DNA from: Alphaproteobacteria bacterium
GTDB taxonomy: Bacteria; Pseudomonadota; Alphaproteobacteria; Micavibrionales; UBA2020
Length of the DNA: 64,000 nucleotides
Reading direction: 5' to 3'
NCBI GenBank assembly: GCA_016794125.1
Contig: JAEUKT010000002.1
Location: 560,848-624,847, forward strand
In this document: piece by piece, positions 38,262-46,792 of the stretch
How the letters are laid out: the number at the start of each line of letters is the position of its first letter
Numbering within the stretch: the stretch's first letter is position 1
Notes under the pieces: model-generated
The model's database searches: none
The model's input: the letters and a program-made list of their open reading frames with translations, nothing else
Told to the model about the DNA's origin: nothing
Program-made: the position numbers and the translations under genes

Positions 38262-41200
38262 TTAGGTTTGTTCGCCGTATCCGCGGGCGAGGTAATCGAA
38301 ACTGCGCGCAACGCCCGCGCCGCCGGCGTTGAAGAAACGGATGGTGAAGCCGCCCGCGCTTTGGGCCGTGATCGTGTAATATTCCCCCGTGCCCAGATCG
38401 CGTGGCGTCACGGTGATCGCGGGCGTGTCGCGGAAGGCGCGGGCGAAACTGACCGATAGCCCGCCCGCCTCCGCCGCCACGCTGCGCCCGCTGTAAATGC
38501 GGTCGGGCATGTCGATATCGACGCTCAGATGCGATATCGATGGCGTGATGTTGGCGGCGGCCGCGCCCAGCAGCACACGGAATTCAAAGGCCCGCGCCGT
38601 GTAATCGCCGACCACAAACGGCGTCCAGTCCGACCAGACAGGCGATATATCCGGGTGATCGGCTGTGTATCGCAGCTGCAATTGCAGCGACCATAGCGAC
38701 GGGTCGACGTCTTCGTCCATCGTCTCTACCGCATCGAAATTGCCCCAGCTGTCCACGCCCGCATTCAGGTCGATGCCCGCCACCCCGATGCGGGCGGTCA
38801 GGCGCGATGTGTAACTTGCGCCCAAATCGACCGTGCCCGCGAATTCATACATGCCGCTATCCCACAGTCCCTGTTCGCCGATATCGATGTTTTCAACCGC
38901 GTCGAAATCGTCCCAGCCATCGATGCTGTCGCGCCCTGACAGCTGCAATGCGCCCGCGCTGGTGGCCGTATTGGTTTTCACGCCCGTAAAGGCTGGATTT
39001 TCCGTGACGGTCAGGATGGCGTTCTGCCCTGCCGCGCTGACACCCGTCGTCGCAACCGCCGCATTCGCGCTCATCCGTCCGCCCACATCGACCGCCTTCA
39101 GCAGGTATGTACCCGCGGCCGCCGGCACAGTTGCCGTCGTCGCGTCGCGCGGGATGCTGGCGATGATATCGACCGCGCCGCTCCAGCTCACCCCCGTCAG
39201 TTGCGGCGAAAAACGCAGGTTGTAACCGTTCAGGTCAAGGTCAGGCGCTGCCTGCCACGACAAATGCGCGGTATCGCCCAGCACATTGACGCTGAACCCG
39301 AACACATCCGACGGCAGCGCCGTCGTGCCCTGTACGCGGTGGCCGGATACCAGCAGCGCCTCCGATACATATCCCGCTGGGGTCGCATACCGGATTTGCA
39401 GGTCGTAGGTTTCCCCCTCGGCTACATCGGTAATGGAAATCCGACCGCCCGCCTGTACCGCCATTTCGGCCGGGCGAAACCGCGTTTCATCGCGCGCGCG
39501 GATTATCACATCGGGTGTCAGGCGCGGCATGGCGGGTGCCTGCAGCGTGATCAGGATGCGTGTCTGCAGCGATCCGTCGGTGTTGCGGATCAACGCTTCT
39601 TCGCCCGATTGTATCTCGTTCAGCACCGGCACCGGCGGGCGCTGCAATTCGGGCGGCACGGTCACATAACTATTGAAGGCCGGAATGACGCCCGCATCCG
39701 CCGCATGGATGCCGGGCGCGGCATCGACGCAAGTGATACGTGCCGACAGATTGCCCTGCGGCACGATGGATTTCACGACCAGCTCCACACTTTCCAGCCC
39801 TGCTTCTCCGAACATGGCAAGGTCGTCCGGTTGCGGCGCATCCGTGACGGGCGCGGCGAACAAAATGGTTTTCGTCTCCCCCGCCACGGTTTGCGCCGTC
39901 AGCACCAGCGATGTGCCGTCCTGTTTCCTGAAACGGATGGCATAGGCCTTGCCCGCCTGCATGGAAACCATAGCATCCAGCTCGACGCCCGCCACATCAT
40001 CACCCGCCATGACCAGCGATTTCACGCGCCCCGTCATCAACCCGAACAGCGGCACATCATGCGAAAAGCGGATCAGGTCGCCGCGCGTACAGACGATGTG
40101 TTCCACGTCACAGGAAAAACTGTAGGTTTCGGGGCGCAGGCGGGCGGCGGCGATATGATACCGCCCGTCGCGCCAGGCCTGCTGCGCATCGGTTACGCCC
40201 GGCAGTTCCAGCGTTTCATAGTTCTGCGTATTCGTTTCGTCATATCCGTCGTCATAGACCAGCCGTTCGTCCTGCAGCCATCCCTTGGCGCGGTTGATGA
40301 AGCGCACACGCAAGCCCTGCGGCCGTTCGTCGAATTCCTTGCGGCCTTCGAACCCGTAACTGTTGCGCGGGGTGAAATGCTGGACGGGTACGCTTTGCGC
40401 CCTGTCCTCCACCACGCCCCATTTGCCGTCCAGCAATGTGGGGCTGGCGCGGCCGGCGGCTGCGATACTGTGCAGCATTTCACGCACGGAAATATCGTAA
40501 TCGACGACCATATTGAATTGCCGGTTTTGGGCGGCGCAGGCTTCGTGCCATTCCTGCAGCCGCGCAAGGTCGATGCGGGCATCAACCAGCGGCCTTGCAT
40601 TCGCATTGCCCTGCAACACATGGCGGAACAGCGATGCGGGGTTGCAGGTTTCCTGGCTGACCCAGTTTTCGCCGTCCCAATCCGGCAGGATCGACGACAC
40701 CACGCCGTTGAAACGGTCGATCACGCCGTTCAGCTGCCCCGTCGCCTTGATGCGCAACGCGGTCATGGCCAGATTGGGCATCCGCACCGGATAGGTGTAA
40801 CGGATGGTGCGCAGCGCCGTCCACACAGTCTCGTCAAAAATGCGGTTATCGTCGCTGGCATCCGCCGTCATGCGGCGCACACGCACATCGTATTGCCCCT
40901 TCGGCACCTTGAACGTGACGGTTTCGCGCAGGGCGGCGGTTTGTTTGCCCGTGATTTCAATGCCCGGGAATTGCAGCCCGCCCGCCGCAATTTCCAGCTT
41001 GTTGGCATCTGCCGCGGACGATACAGCAAAATCGTTTCCGGTTTCAAAATTAACGCCGAAAATAGTCGGGTCGCGTTCGTCAGTAATATCGTCGGTGGCA
41101 AGTATGTCGCCGCCATCCGACCGCCGCGTGATGCGCGCCAGCGGGATCTTATTGGCGGGGATGGCGGGAATTTCCGGCTCACCCTCGTCCACGCCGATGC

Positions 41201-42299
41201 GGAACGGCGTGCCGCGCAGCACGGTCAGCGCGGCGCAGGCGGCATCCAGCACCACGCGGTCGGTGCGCGTGACGACATAAACCGCATCGCGTGTTTTGTA
41301 TGCCGCCGGCTTTGCGGCCAGCGATATCTCGCGCGCGGCATGTGCGGTAAAATTGTCTGCACCCGCGCTCCAGTCGTCTGTTCCCGCCGGCGCATATTGC
41401 ACCTCGATGCGCACGGATGCCGACAAACGCCCGCCGCCGCTGCCGAATTTCACAAGACCGCGCGGCAGGGTGATATCCACGCCGATCTCGTCGGCATCGG
41501 CCTCCGTTGTGCGCAGGATATAGCCCGCGCTTTGGGTCGCGGCTGCCGCTAAATCATTTTGCAGCACGCTGTTGCTGTAAAGGGTCAGCGGCGCGTCATC
41601 CGCATATCCCTCGCGCGTTTCAACCTCCACGCCGTCAAATGCCGATAGCGGGGTTTCGCCGATTTTCAGGTCGGAAATTTTCAAGGGGCCGTAACCCCAG
41701 ACGAACAGCAGGCGCAAATACTGGTCGCTGCCCGCGGTTTCGGTATAGGGCAGCGCGCCAAAGGGCGGCACGAAACGGTGGAGGCCCAGCACACGCGGCA
41801 CACGGCCGAAGGGAACGCTGCGGTTCTGCGCGCCCTGAATGAACAGGGTCGGGCTTTCCTTCTGGGCCGAAAAGCGCGGGCGGCCGGGCGGCGCCAGCGC
41901 GTTCAGCGCCAGTTTTCCCGCAATGCCAAGGCCGGTCGTCAGCAGTTTTCCCGTCAAACTTCCCGCTGTCGCGCCGAACGCGCCCAGCAGCCCTGCGCTT
42001 AATTGCGGCATCACGGCGGTCAGCGCCAGCGACAAGATGGTGCGCAGGGGGTTTTTGGATCCGCCGCCGCCCATCGGCACGGCGCGGAATGTCAGCACCG
42101 TGCCCGCTTTCGGCCGGATGCGCGCCCAGTTTTCGCGCGGAATATAATCGCCGTCCAGAAAGGCATGCAGGAATTCATGGCGCAGCCCGCATGATGCCTG
42201 CAGCGCCATATCCGCCACGGTCGCCCCCGCCGGAATCTGCGCGCAAATCCGCTCCGCCGCGAACGGATGCGGCGCGAGTGTCACATTGATGTCTGTCAT
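38262..42299 (-). CDS. Large tail tip / host specificity protein (J / GTA gp15-like)
   Basis: About 1345 residues from the ATG at 42299. The start (MTDINVTLAPHPF) leads into a short beta region and a hydrophobic Gly/Ala stretch (NPLRTILSLALTAVMPQLSAGLLGAFG). Then come the tail-hub domains with RSVPFGRVPRVLGLHRFVPPF and QYLRLLFVWGYGPL, a block common to J-like proteins. Later come fibronectin-like modules (DVFGFSVNVLGDTAHLSWQAAPDLDLNGYNL). It forms the tail tip hub and carries receptor-contacting domains. It directly follows the NlpC peptidase gene. Confidence 0.88.
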   Translation of the reverse strand: MTDINVTLAPHPFAAERICAQIPAGATVADMALQASCGLRHEFLHAFLDGDYIPRENWARIRPKAGTVLTFRAVPMGGGGSKNPLRTILSLALTAVMPQLSAGLLGAFGATAGSLTGKLLTTGLGIAGKLALNALAPPGRPRFSAQKESPTLFIQGAQNRSVPFGRVPRVLGLHRFVPPFGALPYTETAGSDQYLRLLFVWGYGPLKISDLKIGETPLSAFDGVEVETREGYADDAPLTLYSNSVLQNDLAAAATQSAGYILRTTEADADEIGVDITLPRGLVKFGSGGGRLSASVRIEVQYAPAGTDDWSAGADNFTAHAAREISLAAKPAAYKTRDAVYVVTRTDRVVLDAACAALTVLRGTPFRIGVDEGEPEIPAIPANKIPLARITRRSDGGDILATDDITDERDPTIFGVNFETGNDFAVSSAADANKLEIAAGGLQFPGIEITGKQTAALRETVTFKVPKGQYDVRVRRMTADASDDNRIFDETVWTALRTIRYTYPVRMPNLAMTALRIKATGQLNGVIDRFNGVVSSILPDWDGENWVSQETCNPASLFRHVLQGNANARPLVDARIDLARLQEWHEACAAQNRQFNMVVDYDISVREMLHSIAAAGRASPTLLDGKWGVVEDRAQSVPVQHFTPRNSYGFEGRKEFDERPQGLRVRFINRAKGWLQDERLVYDDGYDETNTQNYETLELPGVTDAQQAWRDGRYHIAAARLRPETYSFSCDVEHIVCTRGDLIRFSHDVPLFGLMTGRVKSLVMAGDDVAGVELDAMVSMQAGKAYAIRFRKQDGTSLVLTAQTVAGETKTILFAAPVTDAPQPDDLAMFGEAGLESVELVVKSIVPQGNLSARITCVDAAPGIHAADAGVIPAFNSYVTVPPELQRPPVPVLNEIQSGEEALIRNTDGSLQTRILITLQAPAMPRLTPDVIIRARDETRFRPAEMAVQAGGRISITDVAEGETYDLQIRYATPAGYVSEALLVSGHRVQGTTALPSDVFGFSVNVLGDTAHLSWQAAPDLDLNGYNLRFSPQLTGVSWSGAVDIIASIPRDATTATVPAAAGTYLLKAVDVGGRMSANAAVATTGVSAAGQNAILTVTENPAFTGVKTNTATSAGALQLSGRDSIDGWDDFDAVENIDIGEQGLWDSGMYEFAGTVDLGASYTSRLTARIGVAGIDLNAGVDSWGNFDAVETMDEDVDPSLWSLQLQLRYTADHPDISPVWSDWTPFVVGDYTARAFEFRVLLGAAAANITPSISHLSVDIDMPDRIYSGRSVAAEAGGLSVSFARAFRDTPAITVTPRDLGTGEYYTITAQSAGGFTIRFFNAGGAGVARSFDYLARGYGEQT

Positions 42300-42300
42300 T

Positions 42301-42717
42301 TTATGAACCCTGCGGTATGTAGCGGTAAAATCCGTAAACGCGGTCCTGCCATTTTTGGCCGCGGTATTTTTCGATCGCGGAATCGATGCCCTGTTCCACA
42401 TGCAGCATCTGCCCGTCTCCCAGCACCACACCCACATGCATAGGCTGGCCGCAGAGGCGCAGCACGATCACGTCGCCGCAGCGCTCAGACCCTGCGGCGA
42501 TGTGCTGCCATTGCGGCACCTCGCGTTCCACCAGCGCCGCGATGCGGGCGGCGTCGGTCGTGCGGCGGTATTCATGGGCAAGCGACGGCAGCGATATATT
42601 GAACTGTTCCAGCAGCACCAGCCGCGCAAGCCCCCAGCAGTCGATGCCGCCGCGGTCGCGCCCGTGTTCGCTGAAGGGCAGGCCGATATATCGCCCCGCC
42701 CAGATCGGGACGGGCAT
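42301..42717 (-). CDS. NlpC/P60 tail-tip peptidase (lambda K / GTA gp14-like)
   Basis: 138 residues from the ATG at 42717 (AAGGA 8 bases upstream). It shows the NlpC/P60 triad: catalytic Cys in GGIDCWGLARLV, His in PMHVGVVLGDG, and downstream polar residues. Such tail-tip peptidases open peptidoglycan during injection. It sits directly upstream of the J-like gene. Confidence 0.88.
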   Translation of the reverse strand: MPVPIWAGRYIGLPFSEHGRDRGGIDCWGLARLVLLEQFNISLPSLAHEYRRTTDAARIAALVEREVPQWQHIAAGSERCGDVIVLRLCGQPMHVGVVLGDGQMLHVEQGIDSAIEKYRGQKWQDRVYGFYRYIPQGS

Positions 42718-42742
42718 GTGGTTGATCCTTTTTTCAGGCAAG

Positions 42743-42774
42743 AAAAAACCCGCCGGGTAAGGGCGGGTTCTTTT
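42743..42774 (-). terminator. Terminator after the 91-residue gene
   Basis: AACCCGCC and GGCGGGTT form an 8-bp stem with a 7-base loop. On the minus strand it is followed by TTTTTT. It lies inside the tail gene series, just after the inserted small gene. Confidence 0.8.
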
Positions 42775-42797
42775 TCGGGAAGAAACTTGTAAGCGTA

Positions 42798-43073
42798 TTA
42801 CATCGAGCTGCCGGGCTTGGCGGTCGCGCGGGGCGCGGCGGTTGCCTTGGCGGTCGGGGTGATCTTTTCAACGTATTTGTTGAAACGATCTGAATTCGTG
42901 GTGTCGGGGTTCGCGGCAACATAGTCGGTCATCTTGGCGACCAATGCCTGCGTCGGTGCGTCGAAGCCTTTGCGCGTATCTGCGAAAGCCAGTTCGAGAG
43001 AGCCGGTCAGGAAGTCGCCTGAACCAAAGCCGCTGCCCGTTGCATTCGCGAAGAACTGGGACTGTTTCGTCAT
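42798..43073 (-). CDS. Inserted small hypothetical protein (moron-like)
   Basis: 91 residues. The N-terminal MTKQSQFFANATGSGFGSGDF is followed by a helical part and an Ala/Thr/Lys/Pro-rich tail. No phage family is recognised. GAGGGG precedes the ATG. An AT-rich 160-bp leader separates it from the upstream tail gene and a strong terminator follows. This makes it a self-contained cargo unit placed between the DUF1833 and NlpC tail genes. Confidence 0.7.
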   Translation of the reverse strand: MTKQSQFFANATGSGFGSGDFLTGSLELAFADTRKGFDAPTQALVAKMTDYVAANPDTTNSDRFNKYVEKITPTAKATAAPRATAKPGSSM

Positions 43074-43234
43074 TATATAATACCCCTCACACCTGCCGTT
43101 GTTCGGTACGTAAACGTCCGGTTGCCCGTATGTTTTACATGATTTCTATTATCGTATGCCAGCTTTACAAATTTTACCATAAGAAAAATAAAAGTAAGGT
43201 AAACGACCCTGAATCATCCAATCTTAACAGCGTG

Positions 43235-43708
43235 TTAGAACAGGCCCGGAAATAGTCCTGGCGAGAATATTGCACACGGAAATGGCTCGGAAATGAAGTC
43301 TTCCAGGCTCAGGTTTCCCGCCACAACTTGCGAATCGTAAGATACGTCGGTCAGGCGGAAATCCTCGAACTTTGCCTCGATAACATCGGGGGCGGATGCC
43401 CGCACAATTTCGATCAATATATAAGCCGCTGTCTGCAGCGACCGGATCGCCAGCACCACGCGGCGGTCGATATTGTCGATGGACAGGCGCGCTTCCGGTG
43501 CCGACCCTTCGGCATCGTCGGGCAATGTCAGTTCGAACGGGAAGGGTGAAAACACCTGATCGCGGCTGATGGTCGCAACCGCGTCGCTGGTGACGCGCAG
43601 CGGCTCGGGCAGCGTCGGATGCGACAGCGTCAGCAGGATCAGGAACACCTCGCCGGTGCCGGATGCGTTCAGCGCGGTGCGCGCGGCCAGCGTCGTGTTG
43701 CGGCTCAT
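43235..43708 (-). CDS. DUF1833 minor tail protein (lambda L-like position)
   Basis: 157 residues from the ATG at 43708. It contains LTLSHPTLPEPLRVTSDAV, SIDNIDRRVVLAIRSLQTAAYI and FRLTDVSYDSQVVAGNLSLEDF, characteristic of the DUF1833 phage family. It takes the place in the tail cluster where lambda has L and the Rhodobacter GTA has its gp13 hub. Its ATG overlaps the end of the upstream gene. Confidence 0.8.
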   Translation of the reverse strand: MSRNTTLAARTALNASGTGEVFLILLTLSHPTLPEPLRVTSDAVATISRDQVFSPFPFELTLPDDAEGSAPEARLSIDNIDRRVVLAIRSLQTAAYILIEIVRASAPDVIEAKFEDFRLTDVSYDSQVVAGNLSLEDFISEPFPCAIFSPGLFPGLF

Positions 43709-44055
43709 GGCAGCACCTCCAGCTCCATCGTGACTTTGAAAAAATCGCCGTTGATGGGGGCGTAACTCGGCGGTTGTTTGAAACGGCAATCGACGGGTTC
43801 CTCCAGTCTTGGATGCGGGAATGAAAAACTAAGCGCCCCCCACATCAGGTCGTCGTTGAAAAAATCGCTCAAACTTTCCACCTCCGCGCGGTTCATGATG
43901 TAGGACAGCGCAAGGCGCGCCACGCCGGCGCTGGTGCGCGGGCGGCATTTTGCGGGGCCGGTATCCATGCTGGTGCGCACCAGCACATCGGCGGGCGTTT
44001 CGCGCATGCCGTCGGATAACGGCGATTGCGGCAGCGTTTCGGGCCAGATTGGCAT
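43705..44055 (-). CDS. Minor tail protein (lambda M-like)
   Basis: 116 residues: MPIWPETLPQSPLSDGMRETPADVLVRTSMD, then PAKCRPRTSAGVARLALSY, LESLSDFF-like and FKVTMELEVLP. This small beta-rich protein family follows the tape-measure gene in many siphophages and corresponds to lambda M or the distal tail protein position. It is coupled to the next gene. Confidence 0.72.
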   Translation of the reverse strand: MPIWPETLPQSPLSDGMRETPADVLVRTSMDTGPAKCRPRTSAGVARLALSYIMNRAEVESLSDFFNDDLMWGALSFSFPHPRLEEPVDCRFKQPPSYAPINGDFFKVTMELEVLP

Positions 44056-44067
44056 GTGGTTTTTCTC

Positions 44068-44364
44068 CTATCGTCCGATCAGGGTGGGCACAATACCGAA
44101 CAGCGACCGCAGCACGCCGCCTGTTTCGCGCCCGCGTACCAGCGAATTGGCCACCATCTGGTCGATGGTGATTTCCAGCGTCTTGCGGTCGAACGCCCCT
44201 TCTTCGGTCACGCCGATTTGCGCATTGGTGTTGTTGTGAATCACGATGCTGGTGCCGCCGGATGCCGCGTTGCGGCCCGCGAAGGCCGTTGCAATGCCCG
44301 CCGCCATTTCCTGCCGCAGCAGGCGTGATAATTCCTGCGTGATGATGTCCTGAATATCCGTCAT
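44068..44364 (-). CDS. Very short tape-measure-like protein (GTA gp11 position)
   Basis: 98 residues. A helical start (MTDIQDIITQELSRLLRQEM) leads to IHNNTNAQIGVTEEGAFDRKTLEITIDQMVANSLVRG and LRSLFGIVPTLIGR. The second half resembles the conserved C-terminal end of GTA/siphophage tape-measure proteins. The long helical part that sets tail length is missing. It lies exactly where the tape measure belongs, behind the two chaperone genes. Confidence 0.62.
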   Translation of the reverse strand: MTDIQDIITQELSRLLRQEMAAGIATAFAGRNAASGGTSIVIHNNTNAQIGVTEEGAFDRKTLEITIDQMVANSLVRGRETGGVLRSLFGIVPTLIGR

Positions 44365-44549
44365 TTATTGTCCTTTCCGTCCGGAAACCGTTGCAGCATG
44401 GCTGCCATGAATTCTTTTGTTGGTGTCGTTTTGGGCGTGATGCCGTGCCATTGCGCATGGCCCTGATACGCATCGCAAAGATCGGGCAGCGATGCGCGTG
44501 CCAGCGCGTCCGGCGTCCAGCCCAGCACGCCCATGAAAAACCGGCGCAA
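44361..44549 (-). CDS. Small tail chaperone-like protein (GTA gp10.1-like)
   Basis: About 62 residues: LRRFFMGVLGWTPDALARASLPDLCDAYQGHAQWHG, matching the small phage tail-assembly family found after gp10 in GTAs. The start is uncertain: TTG at 44549 or ATG at 44534. The frame is open far upstream inside the previous gene, so a frameshifted fusion with that gene is possible, as in other tail chaperone pairs. The stop overlaps the tape-measure ATG. Confidence 0.6.
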   Translation of the reverse strand: MRRFFMGVLGWTPDALARASLPDLCDAYQGHAQWHGITPKTTPTKEFMAAMLQRFPDGKDNK

Positions 44550-44560
44550 AGATGTGATAT

Positions 44561-44884
44561 CTATGCGCCTGTCCGCTCCCCCATATTGAATGCCCCCATT
44601 GCGGATGCAGGGGCTAAAACCGCGCAGAATATTTCCGCCAGCAGCAGGGCAGGGGATTGCCCCAGCAAATGCGCATCCAGCGCATCTGGCGGCAGTTCGC
44701 AGCCCGCAAGCTTGTAACAGGCGCGCAGGTGCTCCAGCGTTTCGGCCAGCTTCATTTCCCGCGCTACCAGCTGTTCGGCGGCCTTCAATACCGTCGTCTT
44801 GTCCTCCAGCGCCGCCACCAGCGCCAGCGTGACGGGCAGGGTGTAAGTGCAGCCGACGCCCGGCAATGTGATGCTGTTTTTCAT
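44561..44884 (-). CDS. Tail assembly chaperone (GTA gp10-like)
   Basis: 107 residues: YTLPVTLALVAALEDKTTVLKAAEQLVAREMKLAETLEHLRACYKLAGCELPPDALDAHLL. The pattern fits the GTA gp10 chaperone family. It follows the major tail protein gene with a 4-bp overlap, as expected. Confidence 0.72.
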   Translation of the reverse strand: MKNSITLPGVGCTYTLPVTLALVAALEDKTTVLKAAEQLVAREMKLAETLEHLRACYKLAGCELPPDALDAHLLGQSPALLLAEIFCAVLAPASAMGAFNMGERTGA

Positions 44885-45297
44885 GCGCCCCCCGTGAATA
44901 TGCCTCTACCGCTGCGCAACAGCGTGACCGAAAAACTTTCCAGCCCGTCATAACTGCCGCCGCGCGCATATTCGGCCACAACAAAACATGCCGCGTATTT
45001 ATCGCCGTTCGGGAAACACAGCTCATAGTTATCGGCGGTGCGGTTGAACGCGGCATCGCGCAGGCGTTCTTCGGCCGCCGCGTCCTTGAACAATCCGTCC
45101 AGTTTTACCTGCATATCCTGCACGCCCGCGCCCGCGATTAATTTTTGTATGCCGCCCGCATCCATCGTGGTCGCGTCGGCGGGGCGGTTATTGATGCTCA
45201 TGGCGGTCGTGCGCGCGGCACCCAGCGCGGCAAATGATTCCGGCGCGCCCCCGTCGCCGATTTTCAGCAACAGGTCGCGGCCATTCTGGCTTGGCAT
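44881..45297 (-). CDS. Major tail tube protein (TP901-1/GTA gp9-like)
   Basis: 138 residues from the ATG at 45297 (AAGGAG upstream). It begins MPSQNGRDLLLKIGDGG, followed by NNRPADATTMDAGGIQKLIAGAGVQDMQVKLDGLFKD and a C-terminal YDGLESFSVTLLRSGRG. This is the standard short major tail protein of GTA-like siphophages. Confidence 0.88.
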   Translation of the reverse strand: MPSQNGRDLLLKIGDGGAPESFAALGAARTTAMSINNRPADATTMDAGGIQKLIAGAGVQDMQVKLDGLFKDAAAEERLRDAAFNRTADNYELCFPNGDKYAACFVVAEYARGGSYDGLESFSVTLLRSGRGIFTGGA

Positions 45298-45308
45298 TTT
45301 ATTTCTCC

Positions 45309-45719
45309 TTAAACGGGTTCGGTGATGATGCGGAAACGCTGGATGCCGTGGCGTGTTTCGCCGTCCTGCCGCAGGCTTTGCGATTGCAGTCGGCAGAACA
45401 CCAGCCGCTGGCCGGTGACGGCGAAATCCTGCCCGTGCAGGCAATCCGAAACCGCCGCCATGACGGCCTTCGCTTCTTTCATGCCCAGCGCCCGGCTATA
45501 GGTGTGGATGTCGAGTGTCGTGTCGTATCCGCCGCCCGCCTGTGTTTCCAGCGGTTCAGCCGCGGTTTCGCCCAGCACGATATAGGGAAAAGCCGACCCC
45601 TGCGGCACATGGTCGAAAACGCTTGATCCGCCCTCCGCCAGCTGCGCGGTCAGGGGGGCAGCCCCCGCCAGCACGCCATAGATCGCGGCCTGCACCGGCC
45701 ATAAACTGTCCTGCGGCAT
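45309..45719 (-). CDS. Tail terminator/completion protein (DUF3168, GTA gp8-like)
   Basis: 136 residues: LWPVQAAIYGVLAGAAPLTAQLAEGG, VFDHVPQGSAFPYIVLGETAAEPLETQ and LDIHTYSR, characteristic of DUF3168. It caps the tail at the head junction. AGAAGGA precedes the ATG. It is separated from the connector genes by an inserted gene pair. Confidence 0.88.
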   Translation of the reverse strand: MPQDSLWPVQAAIYGVLAGAAPLTAQLAEGGSSVFDHVPQGSAFPYIVLGETAAEPLETQAGGGYDTTLDIHTYSRALGMKEAKAVMAAVSDCLHGQDFAVTGQRLVFCRLQSQSLRQDGETRHGIQRFRIITEPV

Positions 45720-45737
45720 TATTTCATCCTTCTCGAT

Positions 45738-45766
45738 TTGAATTTACCGGCCAAAAGGCCTAATTT
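45738..45766 (+). promoter_or_regulatory. Candidate promoter of the Sel1 cargo gene
   Basis: TTGAAT, a 17-bp spacer containing the small inverted repeat GGCCAAAAGGCC, then TAATTT. It is 31 bp before the Sel1 gene ATG, on the strand opposite to the virion genes. Confidence 0.5.
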
Positions 45767-45796
45767 GGATAAAGACACTTATCCGGAGCCGTTTTC

Positions 45797-46792
45797 ATGT
45801 CGCGCCAGCATTTCCTCGCCAGCCTTTCCGTCATCGCCCTTTTGTCGTCGCCTGCGCTGGCCGCCGTGCCGCACACCACACCCGACAGCAGCCCGAACAG
45901 CCCCAAGCCGCAGGCGGAAAAACCCGCCGCCGCCGAAGCGCCTGTGTCGGCCAAGGATGCCGCGACGAAAAAAGAAGCGGCACCTGCGGCGACAACACCG
46001 GCGACACCCGAAGTAAAAGCACCCGTCGATCCTAACAAGCTGCGCGAAGAAGCCTTCGCCCGCGGCAAGCGCGCCTATGACCGCGGCGACTGGATGAAGG
46101 CCATCGCCGACCTCCGCCCGCTCGCCGAATACGGCGATGTGCGCGGCATGATGCTGCTGGGCAATATGTACCAGCTGGGCAACGGTGTCGGCGTCGACAT
46201 GCGCGAAGCCTTCAGCCTCTATCACCGCGCCGCCATGGCGGGCTCGACCGACGGCATGGTGGCGATTGCCGCCATGTATCAGGCGGGCATCGGCGTGTCG
46301 CTCAACACCCGCCTTGCCATCGGCTGGTTCGAACGCGCCGCGCGCATGGGCGACCAGTCGGGCGCGTTTTTCTTCGCCATCCACAATTTCCAGGGCAGCA
46401 AAGGCACGACCTATGACATGAAGGCCGATACGCTGGCCGCCTATAAATGGTTCCGCATCGCGGCCACCAACGGCGAAAACAAGCGCATCCGCAATTCCGC
46501 CTTCAAGCTGTGCCTGAAGCTGGAAGAAAAACTGCCGCCCGACAAAGTCATCGAAGTCAAAAAAGAAGTCGAAACCTGGGCGCCCGACACGCTCGACGAA
46601 CTGGGCCCCGATCCCGAAGCCGTGCTGGCCAAGGAAATGAAGGAAAAAGGCATCCAGCCGGAACCGGAACAGGCAACGCCTGCACCCGCCCCCGCGCCGG
46701 AAACGCCGCCCGCCGCCCCCGCGCCCGAAAAGGCACCGGAGAAACCGGCAGAAAAACCGACCGAAAAACCGGCGGAAGCGCCCAAGCCCTAA
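45797..46792 (+). CDS. Exported Sel1/TPR-repeat protein inserted in the virion cluster
   Basis: 331 residues. A signal peptide (HFLASLSVIALLSSPALAAV) is followed by a Pro/Ala/Lys linker, then Sel1-like repeats (AEYGDVRGMMLLGNMYQLGNGVGVDMREAFSLYHRAA and MVAIAAMYQAGIGVSLNTRLAIGWFERAA), and ends in a long Pro/Ala/Glu/Lys-rich tail. It is probably periplasmic. It reads against the virion operon and overlaps the stop of the neighbouring minus gene by 4 bp. It has no known virion role. Confidence 0.88.
   Translation: MSRQHFLASLSVIALLSSPALAAVPHTTPDSSPNSPKPQAEKPAAAEAPVSAKDAATKKEAAPAATTPATPEVKAPVDPNKLREEAFARGKRAYDRGDWMKAIADLRPLAEYGDVRGMMLLGNMYQLGNGVGVDMREAFSLYHRAAMAGSTDGMVAIAAMYQAGIGVSLNTRLAIGWFERAARMGDQSGAFFFAIHNFQGSKGTTYDMKADTLAAYKWFRIAATNGENKRIRNSAFKLCLKLEEKLPPDKVIEVKKEVETWAPDTLDELGPDPEAVLAKEMKEKGIQPEPEQATPAPAPAPETPPAAPAPEKAPEKPAEKPTEKPAEAPKP

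Noticed and set aside
39201..41552. A 783-residue plus-strand open frame
   Set aside because: It is antisense to the J-like tail gene and has shadow-type Arg/His-rich composition with no family match; GC-rich codon bias leaves such frames open.
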